From JBFWNZ01 sp050250795 (lineage in GTDB: Bacteria; Pseudomonadota; Alphaproteobacteria; UBA8366): DNA of 17,457 bases. The notes under the pieces were generated by a model. That model did not search any database, had not been told where the DNA came from, and saw nothing but the letters and a program-made list of their open reading frames with translations. The stretch lies in contig JBFWNZ010000043.1 of the NCBI GenBank assembly GCA_050250795.1, positions 1 through 17,457 on the forward strand, given 5' to 3'. The position numbers and the translations under genes are program-made. Shown here one piece after another: positions 5,822 to 14,349 of this stretch. Position 1 is the first letter of the stretch. The number at the start of each line of letters is the position of its first letter.

Positions 5822-7408
5822 GTGTCAAATTTCCGCCTCTCGCCTGTCCGTATCGCTGCTGCTTTGGCCAGCGCCGTCTTCGTCGGCCTGTTCCTGGTCC
5901 TGTATTCCCAGCTGCGCTATCCGATCCCCTACATGGACCATTTCATCCATGTGGACTTCGTCCTGACCGGCCGATGGGGCCTGTCGGACCTCTGGGCCTC
6001 CTATGGCGAAAACCGGCCCATCGCAATGCGGCTGATGACCTTGGCCGACTATGGGCTCGACGCCGGGTCGGACGGATTCTTCATCCTTGCCGGACTCGTC
6101 TGTCTTGCCGGCCAGTTCCTGCTGGTGACGAGGCTCTTGCGCAGACCGGCCTGGTCTCCCGTTCGGCTCGCCGCCCTCATGGCAGCGGCATGGCTGCTGA
6201 CCCGCGCCTATACGCTGGAAGGCTGGGTGTGGGCCCCCGGCGCACAATTCTATGTAACGGCCTTCATCGCATGCGCCGCGATCTTCCTGGCCAGTGCACA
6301 GCCCTGCGGCGTCCTCCGAATTGCCGGCGCCACGCTGCTTGCCGCGCTTGCCGCCGCGACTTACGGCAACGGCGTGTTGGTGTTCTTCTGCATCGCCGCG
6401 ATCATGGCACTCAACCGGCAGATATGGGCGCTGCTTCCCGGCATTGCCGGTCTTCTCTGGTCGCTTGCCTTCCTTCACGGCCAGCATGGCGCCAGCCTGT
6501 ATGGCGAAGCCTCGTCCTCGGTCGCCACTCCGTGGGACCTGGCCGTTTATGCGATCGCTTGGCTCGGCGGACCCTGGTCGCGCTTCTGGGGTACCGTCCC
6601 GATCGGCCTCGCCCAGGCGCTCCTGCTGATCGGGCTGTCGATCCACGCCGCCCTGCAGCTATGGCGTCGCCATGACCTGACGTGGCGGCGCCTGCATGCT
6701 TACGGATTAGGGCTGATGCTGTTCGCCCTGGGCACGGCCGTGGTTACGGCGCTGGTCCGGGTGGAATTCGGTCCCACACAGGCCGCCACGCCCCGCTATG
6801 GCATCTTCCTCGCCGTCGGCCTGTGCGGTGCCGCCCTGACGACCGTCCCGCTGCTCGAATCGTTGACGCCGGCCCGACGCCGCATCGCTGCATGGCTGGG
6901 TGCGGCGGCCATGGCCGTGCTGCTGTGCGAACAAGCCGCAGCCACAGTCTACTACATGGACAAGGTCGGAAGGCTGCGCGCGGATTGGCTTGCGATCCTG
7001 TCGGGCGACCTGTCGGAGGAGCGGCTGCGGCGGCCGCTGCCGCCCGATCCGGCCGGAGCGCGGCGTGTTCTCGCAGCCGCGCGACAGGATCGCTCCTTCG
7101 GCTTCCGCGAGGCATGGGCGGTGTCCGTCGGTCAGGAATGGACCGGCATATCGCAGGCTCCTTGCCCCGACACCGTGCGACCGATGGAGGAGTTCTCGGG
7201 GATGCGCATCCTGGGAGGCGGCCCCTCGGCCGCCGGCTTCGGACGCCTTATCGCGGTCCGTATCGCGGATCGCCGCATCGTCGGGCTGGGTGCGGGCACG
7301 GGCCTGGGAACATGGCGGCTGGCCCTTCCGATGAATGAATCCGCGTTCGATATCATTGCCGTACACGGCAGCGAGGGATGCACGATCGCGCGCATGGGCG
7401 CTCCATAA
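5822..7408 (+). CDS. Polytopic membrane protein, putative GT-C-type glycosyltransferase
   Basis: A 528-residue protein with roughly nine to ten hydrophobic helices between residues 10 and 375 and a soluble C-terminal part of about 150 residues. After the first helix comes a loop, YPIPYMDHFIHVDF, with acidic residues at 39 and 45, then SDLWASYGENRP at about 55-66. An acidic first outer loop is typical of GT-C transferases that use polyprenyl-linked sugars. A later RVEFG...ATPRYG segment at about 313-327 resembles a conserved motif I recall from uncharacterised bacterial membrane glycosyltransferase-like proteins. The start is a GTG at 5822 without a clear Shine-Dalgarno; it gives a sensible first helix but may be off by a few codons. 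Its divergent neighbour could make the lipid-linked sugar it uses, as in GtrB/GtrC pairs. Function is inferred, and the C-terminal domain is not recognised. Confidence 0.7.
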   Translation: MSNFRLSPVRIAAALASAVFVGLFLVLYSQLRYPIPYMDHFIHVDFVLTGRWGLSDLWASYGENRPIAMRLMTLADYGLDAGSDGFFILAGLVCLAGQFLLVTRLLRRPAWSPVRLAALMAAAWLLTRAYTLEGWVWAPGAQFYVTAFIACAAIFLASAQPCGVLRIAGATLLAALAAATYGNGVLVFFCIAAIMALNRQIWALLPGIAGLLWSLAFLHGQHGASLYGEASSSVATPWDLAVYAIAWLGGPWSRFWGTVPIGLAQALLLIGLSIHAALQLWRRHDLTWRRLHAYGLGLMLFALGTAVVTALVRVEFGPTQAATPRYGIFLAVGLCGAALTTVPLLESLTPARRRIAAWLGAAAMAVLLCEQAAATVYYMDKVGRLRADWLAILSGDLSEERLRRPLPPDPAGARRVLAAARQDRSFGFREAWAVSVGQEWTGISQAPCPDTVRPMEEFSGMRILGGGPSAAGFGRLIAVRIADRRIVGLGAGTGLGTWRLALPMNESAFDIIAVHGSEGCTIARMGAP

Positions 7409-7433
7409 CCGGCGCATTAGCGAAGCATTCGGA

Positions 7434-8870
7434 TTACGCGCCGTGCGCGGATATCTCGGCTTCCCCGCGCAATGCCGGCTGGCTCTCACATGCTTGAGCG
7501 AACACCCGCCCCACGCCGATCACCACGGGCAAGCCATCCCCAATCGCCTCGATGCCGGCCGTCAAGGTACCCAGCGTCCCTGCCCATAGTCGTTGTTCTC
7601 GACGCGTGACCGCGGCCGCCATGACGGCGGGAACGGATGGCGGCATCCCTTCCGCCGTCAATCGTGTCGCAATCCGGCCGGCGGTACGGCCGCCCATGTA
7701 GAAGATCGTGGTGGCCGCCGGATCGGCGACCGCTTTCCAGTCGATATCGGGCGGCAACCCGCCCTGCTTGGAATGTCCGGTCACAAACCGTACCGACTGG
7801 GCCACATCGCGATGCGTCAACGAAACGCCGAGCGTAGACGCCATGGCGAGCGCGGCTGTAATGCCGGGAACCACCTCGACGGGGATACCTTCGCGTTCGA
7901 GGCGGGCGATCTCCTCGCCCGCACGACCGAAAATCATGGGGTCGCCCGACTTCAACCGCACCACCCGCTTGCCAGTCTTCGCAAGGCGGACCATCAGATC
8001 GTTAATATCTTCCTGCCGGCAACTCGGGCGACCGCCGCGCTTGCCGACCAGCATCCGTCTCGCCTCGCGCCGGGCCAGGTCGAGCACCTCGTCAGAGACC
8101 AGTTCGTCGAACAGGATGACATCCGCAGCCTGCAGCATCCGCACCGCCTTGAGCGTCAGCAGTTCCGCATTGCCCGGGCCGGCCCCGACCAAGGCCACAT
8201 GACCCGTGCAGGTGAGCCCGGCCGAGACCTGGGAGACCTCCCGCAACAGGCGTCCGTCATCGCCCGATACCGGACCGGCAGCGAAGGCGCGCTCGGCGAA
8301 CGCTTCCCAGAACCGCCGGCGCCGCGCGCCCGGTTCGATCCGCGCGCGAACCAGCGCGCGCAGACGGCCTGCCATCGCCGCCCAATCGGCCAGCGACGGA
8401 GGGAGCAGCGTCTCGATCCGCCGACGGATCGCCTGCCCCAGAACCGGCGCCGTCGCACCGGTCGAAATGCCGACGACGACGGGTGAGCGGTTCACGATCG
8501 ACCCGAACTGGATGCCGCCGGCCTGCGGTCTGTCGATCACATTGCAAGGGACGCCGGACCGCTTGGCTGCGGCGGCAAAGGCCGATGCCTCGGCCGCATC
8601 GGCGGCGTCGGCTACCGCGAGCACCGAGCCGGCAAGACAGTCTTCGTTCCAATCCGCATCGTGATGGATGACCGAGGCCTCGGCGCTTACCGAAGCGAGC
8701 AGGCTGCGGAATGCATCGCCAAGCACGGACGAGCGAGCGTAGACATGCACTTCCGCGCCCGCGGCGGCGAGAAGTTCCGCCTTCCACGCAGCCGCATCGG
8801 TACCGCCTGCGACGATGGCCCTGGCGCCGCGCATATCCATGAAGACCGGCAGGACTGCCAGCTTCGCCAT
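7434..8870 (-). CDS. cysG: Siroheme synthase CysG (precorrin-2 dehydrogenase/ferrochelatase fused to uroporphyrinogen-III methyltransferase)
   Basis: A 478-residue fused enzyme that makes siroheme from uroporphyrinogen III. Residues 1-220 are the dehydrogenase/ferrochelatase half: a Rossmann start AIVAGGTDAAAWKAELL, then CNVID with the conserved Asp113, NRSPVVVGISTGATAPVL, and the helical tail. Residues 224-475 are the SAM-dependent methyltransferase: GHVALVGAGPGNAELLTLKA, VGKRGG, RLKSGDPMIFGRAGEE, VVPGIT, and THRDVAQSVRFVTGH. The NAD-binding loop departs from the usual GGGxVAxRK: it reads GGTDAAAWK. The ATG at 8870 gives normal length and lies 16 nt after the nasA stop, with only a weak Shine-Dalgarno; a longer in-frame reading would overlap nasA. 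As last gene of the nitrate operon it supplies siroheme for NirB. Confidence 0.94.
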   Translation of the reverse strand: MAKLAVLPVFMDMRGARAIVAGGTDAAAWKAELLAAAGAEVHVYARSSVLGDAFRSLLASVSAEASVIHHDADWNEDCLAGSVLAVADAADAAEASAFAAAAKRSGVPCNVIDRPQAGGIQFGSIVNRSPVVVGISTGATAPVLGQAIRRRIETLLPPSLADWAAMAGRLRALVRARIEPGARRRRFWEAFAERAFAAGPVSGDDGRLLREVSQVSAGLTCTGHVALVGAGPGNAELLTLKAVRMLQAADVILFDELVSDEVLDLARREARRMLVGKRGGRPSCRQEDINDLMVRLAKTGKRVVRLKSGDPMIFGRAGEEIARLEREGIPVEVVPGITAALAMASTLGVSLTHRDVAQSVRFVTGHSKQGGLPPDIDWKAVADPAATTIFYMGGRTAGRIATRLTAEGMPPSVPAVMAAAVTRREQRLWAGTLGTLTAGIEAIGDGLPVVIGVGRVFAQACESQPALRGEAEISAHGA

Positions 8871-8886
8871 CCGCGCTGGTGCGCGG

Positions 8887-11550
8887 TCACTCGGCAGCCT
8901 GGAAACGGCATGCATCGATGATCGCCTTGATTTCGCCGCGGCAGGAACCGCAACCCGTGCCGGCCTGCAGTTCGGTGCCGATCTCATCCGGGGTCGCACA
9001 GCCGGCGCGGACCGCTGCCGCTATCTGATTCGCCCCGACGCCGTAACACGAGCACACCAACGCGCCGCGGTCCGGTTGCCCGCGTCCCGCACGGCCGGCA
9101 AGTACGGTCAGCCGCGCCTGTGCGGTCGAGCACTCCGCCGCAAGCTGTTCCACAGCCCAGCTGCGCGACACGGCCACCGGGTCCGCACTCAAATACAGCG
9201 CGCCCAGCAATTGGCCCCGCGCAAACCGTGCAAAGCGATAGCGCCGCGCGTGGCGGTCGGCGTAGCTGAGCGTTTGCGCATCGATGGCCGTGGGGAACAG
9301 GGCTGCCGTCAGTTCTCGACCGTCCTGCGGTTCCGCAAAGGCAAGTTCGATCCGCCACCCACCGGGGCAACGCGCGACAGCCCAATAATCCGCTGTCAGA
9401 TTCGTCGGTTTGCGGCGCGTCACGGCAAAGCCATAGGTGGCAGCGGCGAAGCGCTCAATCCTCGCCGCCGTTCGCTTCAGCGCCGGCTGACCGGAATGAG
9501 GGTCCGTCAACGCAGCGACCATGGAATCCACCCGCGCCCGGGCTGCGAACTGATCGTTCCAGTGCATGGGGACGAACACGGTCCCGGACAGTTGGCGGTC
9601 CGAGATCAGCGCCCGTACAAGGACATCGCCGCGACTGGTCGCAACGCGCAGAATCTCCGCTTCGCCCACGCCCCAACGCGCAGCATCGCCCGGATTCAGT
9701 TCCGCAAAAGGTTCCGCCGTATGCTGCGACAGCTTCGGACTGCGACCGCTGCGGGTCATGGTGTGCCAGTGATCGCGGACGCGGCCCGTGTTCAGCGTCA
9801 TCGGAAAGGCCTCCGGATTCGCCGGCCGGTCCTCGGCCGATATCGGCATGAACCGTGCCCGGCCGTCCGGTGTGTAGAATCCGCCATCCGCAAAGAAGCG
9901 CGACCGTCCCTGTCGATCGGCCGGGGCCGGCCATTGCAGCGGCAGCATCGCGTCATATGTCGCGGCATCGACGCCTGCGCAGATGCCGATATCGAAATCC
10001 CGCGTTCCCTGGTTTTCAAAAGCCGATAACGCCGCGTGTTCGGCAAAGATCGCGGCGGGGCCGGCGTAGTTGAAGGCATCGGCGAAGCCCATCCGCCGCG
10101 CCACCTCGCAAACGATCCACCAGTCGGGACGGGCATCGCCCGGGGCAGGCAGAAAAGCCCGCTGCCGCGAGATGCGGCGCTCGGAATTCGTGACGGTCCC
10201 GTCTTTCTCGCCCCAGGCCGCCGCCGGCAGCCGCACATGCGCGTGGCGGAGGGTGTCGGTCGAGGCCGCCACATCGGACACCACGACGAAAGGGCATGCA
10301 CCCAGCGCTGCTGCCACATCGTCGGCGTCGGGCATGGAATCGACCGGATTGGTCGCCATGATCCATAGGGCCTTGATGCGCCCCTCGCCCATCGCACGAA
10401 ACATGTCGATGGCTTTCAGTCCCGGCTTATCGGCGATATGCGGGGCGCCCCAGAAGCGCTGGACTCGCTCTCGGTGCTGGGGGTTCTCGATTTCCATATG
10501 GGCCGCGAGCATGTTGGCGAGGCCGCCGACCTCGCGGCCGCCCATGGCATTGGGTTGCCCGGTCACCGAGAACGGCCCCATGCCCGGGCGGCCGATACGA
10601 CCGGTGGCAAGGTGGCAGTTGATGATCGCACCGACCTTGTCGGTACCGCAGACGGACTGATTGACCCCCTGGCTGTAGACCGTCACGACGCGCTGCGTCT
10701 CTGCGAACATCCGGTAGAAGCGGGTCAGGGTCCGCGGATCGATGCCGGTGAGATGCGCGATCTGCGAGATATCCAGGGCTGCCGCCGCCCAGAGAGCCTG
10801 CTCGAACCCAGTGGTGTGGCGCGCGATGTAACCTTGGTCGAGCCGACCGGAATCGGCGAGATGCCCCAGCAGCCCGACGAATAAGGCGATGTCCGCATCC
10901 GAATGTATTGCCAGATGCAAATCCGCGATCTCGGCGCTTGCCGTGCGCCGCGGATCGATCAGCACGACCCGCATGCCGGGCCGTCGCGCCTTCGCCGCAG
11001 CCAGGCGCTGATACAGCACGGGATGGCACCAGGCGAGATTGGACCCGACCAGCACCACCAGATCGGCGGCTTCCAGATCTTCATAGCTCACCGGCACCGT
11101 GTCGGCGCCGAAGGCGCGCCGGTGCCCGGCCACCGATGAGGCCATGCAGAGACGCGAATTGGTGTCGATATTGCCGCTGCCGATGAACCCCTTCATCAGC
11201 TTGTTCGCAACATAGTAGTCCTCGGTCAGCAGCTGCCCCGACACGTAGAAGGCCACGGCATCCGGCCCATACTCCGCCACCGTCTCGGAAAACCGGGACG
11301 CGATGAGGTCGAGCGCCTCGTCCCAGCCGGCGGCACGGCCGCCGATTTGCGGCGTCAGCAGCCGGTCGTCCAGCGACAACGTTTCGGCCAGGGCCATGCC
11401 CTTGCCGCAGAGCCGGCCCAGATTCGCCGGATGCTCCGGATCGCCCGCGATTTCGATTCGACCGTCGGCCTGCTGCGTCGCCAGCACGCCGCACCCCACG
11501 CCGCAATAGGGACAGGTCGTGTGGACGGTTCCGGCGCCGGCTTCGCTCAT
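8887..11550 (-). CDS. nasA: Assimilatory nitrate reductase catalytic subunit NasA
   Basis: An 887-residue cytoplasmic molybdenum enzyme reducing nitrate to nitrite. The N-terminal [4Fe-4S] site is CPYCGVGC followed by a fourth cysteine (Cys13, Cys16, Cys20, Cys48; GRLCGKG). The molybdopterin-oxidoreductase body follows with LMKGFIGSGNIDTNSRLCM, VLVGSNLAWCHP and GPFSVTGQPNAMGGRE, then the molydopterin dinucleotide-binding domain (LNTGRVRDHWHTMTRSGRS). The C terminus, residues 833-881, is a BFD-like [2Fe-2S] domain with CSC (833, 835) and CGSC (867, 870), as in Klebsiella-type NasA. There is no Tat signal, fitting an assimilatory rather than periplasmic enzyme. The ATG at 11550 is one base after the nirD stop; GAGG lies upstream in the nirD end. 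No separate NADH-dependent reductase subunit is seen in the window. Confidence 0.96.
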   Translation of the reverse strand: MSEAGAGTVHTTCPYCGVGCGVLATQQADGRIEIAGDPEHPANLGRLCGKGMALAETLSLDDRLLTPQIGGRAAGWDEALDLIASRFSETVAEYGPDAVAFYVSGQLLTEDYYVANKLMKGFIGSGNIDTNSRLCMASSVAGHRRAFGADTVPVSYEDLEAADLVVLVGSNLAWCHPVLYQRLAAAKARRPGMRVVLIDPRRTASAEIADLHLAIHSDADIALFVGLLGHLADSGRLDQGYIARHTTGFEQALWAAAALDISQIAHLTGIDPRTLTRFYRMFAETQRVVTVYSQGVNQSVCGTDKVGAIINCHLATGRIGRPGMGPFSVTGQPNAMGGREVGGLANMLAAHMEIENPQHRERVQRFWGAPHIADKPGLKAIDMFRAMGEGRIKALWIMATNPVDSMPDADDVAAALGACPFVVVSDVAASTDTLRHAHVRLPAAAWGEKDGTVTNSERRISRQRAFLPAPGDARPDWWIVCEVARRMGFADAFNYAGPAAIFAEHAALSAFENQGTRDFDIGICAGVDAATYDAMLPLQWPAPADRQGRSRFFADGGFYTPDGRARFMPISAEDRPANPEAFPMTLNTGRVRDHWHTMTRSGRSPKLSQHTAEPFAELNPGDAARWGVGEAEILRVATSRGDVLVRALISDRQLSGTVFVPMHWNDQFAARARVDSMVAALTDPHSGQPALKRTAARIERFAAATYGFAVTRRKPTNLTADYWAVARCPGGWRIELAFAEPQDGRELTAALFPTAIDAQTLSYADRHARRYRFARFARGQLLGALYLSADPVAVSRSWAVEQLAAECSTAQARLTVLAGRAGRGQPDRGALVCSCYGVGANQIAAAVRAGCATPDEIGTELQAGTGCGSCRGEIKAIIDACRFQAAE

Positions 11551-11551
11551 G

Positions 11552-11890
11552 TCATGCCGCCTCTTCCGCGGTCTGGCGCATCGCCAGCAGCACCCGCCGG
11601 CCCTCAAGCTTCAGCGCCACCGTGGGCACCTGCCCCTGGTCCGCACCCAGCGCTTCGCCGGTTTCCAGCGAAATCGCCCAGCCATGCAGGGGGCAAGAAA
11701 CCGAGGTTCCATGCACGATACCCTGGCTGAGAGGACCGCCCTTGTGCGGACAGGAATCACGCAAGGCGAACAGGCGATCGTCGCCGGTCCGGAAGACGCC
11801 GATGCGCCCCTGCGGCGTGACCACGCACCGTGCGCCACGCTGTGGGATGTCATCGATGCAGCCGATATCGACCCAGGTCACAGCGCTCAT
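11552..11890 (-). CDS. nirD: Nitrite reductase (NADH) small subunit NirD, Rieske-type
   Basis: A 112-residue small subunit of the cytoplasmic NADH-dependent nitrite reductase. It is a Rieske [2Fe-2S] protein with full ligands: Cys47-Pro-His49 and Cys66-Pro-Leu-His69 (CPHKGGPLSQG and CPLHGW). Some NirD proteins, such as that of Escherichia coli, lack these cysteines, so this one probably carries a cluster. Its ATG at 11890 overlaps the nirB stop codon as ATGA, with a purine-rich GGCGGAGGCGG just upstream, implying translational coupling and balanced subunit production. It is followed by nasA after one base. Confidence 0.95.
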   Translation of the reverse strand: MSAVTWVDIGCIDDIPQRGARCVVTPQGRIGVFRTGDDRLFALRDSCPHKGGPLSQGIVHGTSVSCPLHGWAISLETGEALGADQGQVPTVALKLEGRRVLLAMRQTAEEAA

Positions 11891-14349
11891 TCCGCCGCCT
11901 CCGCGAAACCGATCTGCGCCATCGGGCGGAACTCGTGCGCATGCTTGCCGGCGGCCCGCTCGGCCCAGGGATCGACCTGCGCCACGCGCTGCGACTGCGC
12001 GAACCGCTCGTAATAGGCCGCGCGGCGGCCGCGATCCTCCAAGACCTGACGGCGGATTTCCGGCACGCCGACGCGCTTCGCCCATTTGTAGATGCGTTCG
12101 AGATAGCGCGCCTGCTCGCGGTACATCTGGACCAGTGCCACGATCACCTCCAGCGCCTCGTCCTCGGTCTTCACCAGACCCAGAACCTCCGTCCCTTTGA
12201 TGTCGAGGCCGGCCGCGCCCGCGAAATGGATTTCGAAGCCGGAGTCGACACAGATCACGCCGACATCCTTGCAGGTCGCCTCGGCACAGTTCCGCGGGCA
12301 GCCGGAGACCGCCATCTTGACCTTGGCCGGCGTCCAGGAGCCCCACATGAACTTCTCGATACGGATGCCGAGGCCGGTAGAATCCTGGGTGCCGAACCGG
12401 CACCAGTCGGTGCCGACGCAGGTCTTCACGGTGCGCAGCCCCTTGGCATAGGCATGCCCCGAGACGAAGCCCGCCTTGCCGAGATCGGACCAGACGGCGG
12501 GCAAATCCTCCTTGCGGATTCCCAGCATGTCGATGCGCTGGCCGCCCGTCACCTTGACCGCCGGGATCGCGAACTTGTCGACCACATCGGCGATGGCGCG
12601 AAGCTGCGCCGCGCTGGTCATGCCGCCCCACATGCGCGGCACGACCGAATAGGTGCCGTCCTTCTGGATGTTGGCGTGGGCGCGCTCATTGATGAAGCGC
12701 GACTGGTAGTCGTCGGCATACTCATCGGGCCAGTCGCAGACGAGGTAGTAGTTCAGCGCCGGCCGGCACTTCGCGCAGCCGCAGGAGGTTTTCCACTCAA
12801 GTTCCTGCATCACTGCCGGGATGGTCTTGAGCTGCTTGGCCTTGATCAGGCGGCGCACATCGTCATGGCTCAGCGCCGTGCAGGAGCACATCGGCTGTAC
12901 CGCCGCGGGGCTATAGGCGTCACCCAGGGTCAGGCCGAGCAGTTGCTCCACCAGACCGGTACAGGAGCCGCAGGACGCGGATGCTTTCGTATGCGCGCGT
13001 ACTTCCTCAAGCGAGGCCAAGCCTTTGCCAACAATCGCGCCGGTGATCTTTCCCTTGCAGACGCCGTTGCAGCCGCAGATTTCCGCGTCATCCGGCAAGG
13101 CTGCAACGGCCGCCATAGGGTCCAGCGGGGCACCCCCCTGATAGGCCTGACCGAAGATCAGGGTATCGCGCATCGGGGCGATATCCGCTCCCTTGCGCTT
13201 GAGATCGTTGAACCAGGCGCCATCGGCCGTATCGCCGAACAGCACCGTGCCGACGATGCGGTTGTCCTGCAGGACCACCCGCTTGTAGATGCCGGCCGCC
13301 GCGTCACGCAGCACGATCTCCTCGCGATCGTCGCCATCGGCGAAGTCGCCCAGCGACATCAGATCGATGCCCGTAACCTTCAGCTTGGTCGGCGTATCGC
13401 TGTGGACGAACCGCGCCGATGCGTCGCCCGCCAGCCGCGCGGCGGCAACCCGTGCCATCTCGTAGAGCGGCGCGACGAGGCCATAGACTTGGCCTCCGAC
13501 TTGCGCGCATTCGCCGATGGCCAGAATGTCGGGATCCTCCGTAAACATCCCATCGTCGACCACGATGCCCCGCTCCACGGGCAGCCCCGCTCCCTTGGCC
13601 AGCGCCGCATTCGGCCGAATGCCGACGGCCATCACCACCAGGGTCGCCGGCAGCACGGTCCCGTCGGCGAGTTCCACCCCCTCCACCTTCGATCTACCCA
13701 GGATCGCCTTGGTGTTCGCCTTGGTGAGAACTTTGATCCCGCGTGCTTCCAGCGCCTTCTGCAGCAGATAGCCGGCCGCCGCATCCAACTGTCGCTCCAT
13801 CAGGGTCGGCATGAGATGGAGAACGGTGACGTCCATGCCGCGCGACGTGAGCCCGGCGGCAGCTTCGAGCCCCAGCAAGCCGCCGCCGATTACAACCGCC
13901 CGGTCGCGCGACTGGGCTGCGAGCAGCATTGCCTGAACATCGTCGAGATCGCGATAGGTCAGCACGCCAGCCAGATCGTGCCCCGGCACCGGGATGATGA
14001 TCGGCATCGACCCGGTCGCGAAGACCAGCTTGTCGTACGATTCGACCACGCCATGGTCCGAGGTGACGGTCTTCGCCTGCCGGTCCACGGCAACGATGCG
14101 ATGGCCCTTGTACAGCGTGATGCCCTTATCGATGTACCAGCCGTCGCCATGGATGACGATTTCCTCATAGCGCTTCTCGCCGGACAGGACGGGCGACAGC
14201 ATGATGCGGTCGTAATTCACTCGCGGTTCCGCGTTGAAGATCGTCACCCGATACCGGTCGGGCGCCTGTTCCAGCAAATGCTCCAGCATGCGCCCGGGCG
14301 CCATGCCATTGCCGATGATGACGAGACGTTCGGCCATGGCCGTGCTCAC
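11887..14349 (-). CDS. nirB: Nitrite reductase (NADH) large subunit NirB
   Basis: An 820-residue siroheme enzyme reducing nitrite to ammonium with NADH. Domains in order: FAD-binding GNGMAPG at 13-19; NAD-binding IGGGLLGLEAA at about 154-164 and AIGECA at 277-282; a first BFD [2Fe-2S] region with Cys425, Cys427, Cys460 and Cys463; a second cysteine-rich BFD-like region (CSC at 488-490, CGCAKC at 523-528); then the ferredoxin-like sulfite/nitrite reductase half with siroheme/[4Fe-4S] ligands TCVGTDWC (Cys644, Cys650) and SGCPRNC (Cys684, Cys688). The GTG at 14349 overlaps the upstream ATPase stop as GTGA and has GAGG 4 nt before it, so it is preferred. An ATG at 14337, four codons in, aligns well with family N termini but lacks its own Shine-Dalgarno. 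Confidence 0.96.
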   Translation of the reverse strand: MSTAMAERLVIIGNGMAPGRMLEHLLEQAPDRYRVTIFNAEPRVNYDRIMLSPVLSGEKRYEEIVIHGDGWYIDKGITLYKGHRIVAVDRQAKTVTSDHGVVESYDKLVFATGSMPIIIPVPGHDLAGVLTYRDLDDVQAMLLAAQSRDRAVVIGGGLLGLEAAAGLTSRGMDVTVLHLMPTLMERQLDAAAGYLLQKALEARGIKVLTKANTKAILGRSKVEGVELADGTVLPATLVVMAVGIRPNAALAKGAGLPVERGIVVDDGMFTEDPDILAIGECAQVGGQVYGLVAPLYEMARVAAARLAGDASARFVHSDTPTKLKVTGIDLMSLGDFADGDDREEIVLRDAAAGIYKRVVLQDNRIVGTVLFGDTADGAWFNDLKRKGADIAPMRDTLIFGQAYQGGAPLDPMAAVAALPDDAEICGCNGVCKGKITGAIVGKGLASLEEVRAHTKASASCGSCTGLVEQLLGLTLGDAYSPAAVQPMCSCTALSHDDVRRLIKAKQLKTIPAVMQELEWKTSCGCAKCRPALNYYLVCDWPDEYADDYQSRFINERAHANIQKDGTYSVVPRMWGGMTSAAQLRAIADVVDKFAIPAVKVTGGQRIDMLGIRKEDLPAVWSDLGKAGFVSGHAYAKGLRTVKTCVGTDWCRFGTQDSTGLGIRIEKFMWGSWTPAKVKMAVSGCPRNCAEATCKDVGVICVDSGFEIHFAGAAGLDIKGTEVLGLVKTEDEALEVIVALVQMYREQARYLERIYKWAKRVGVPEIRRQVLEDRGRRAAYYERFAQSQRVAQVDPWAERAAGKHAHEFRPMAQIGFAEAAE

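Noticed and set aside
5338..6675. A 445-codon plus-strand open frame bridging the two glycan genes
   Set aside because: It runs opposite the GT2 gene and then out of frame through the membrane-protein gene, with Arg/Pro-rich composition; both true genes have better motifs or topology.
7409..7442. Possible terminator between the converging membrane-protein and cysG genes
   Set aside because: Only GGCGC/GCGCC at 7411-7415 and 7438-7442 pair, over a 22-nt loop and without a T tract; too weak to call.
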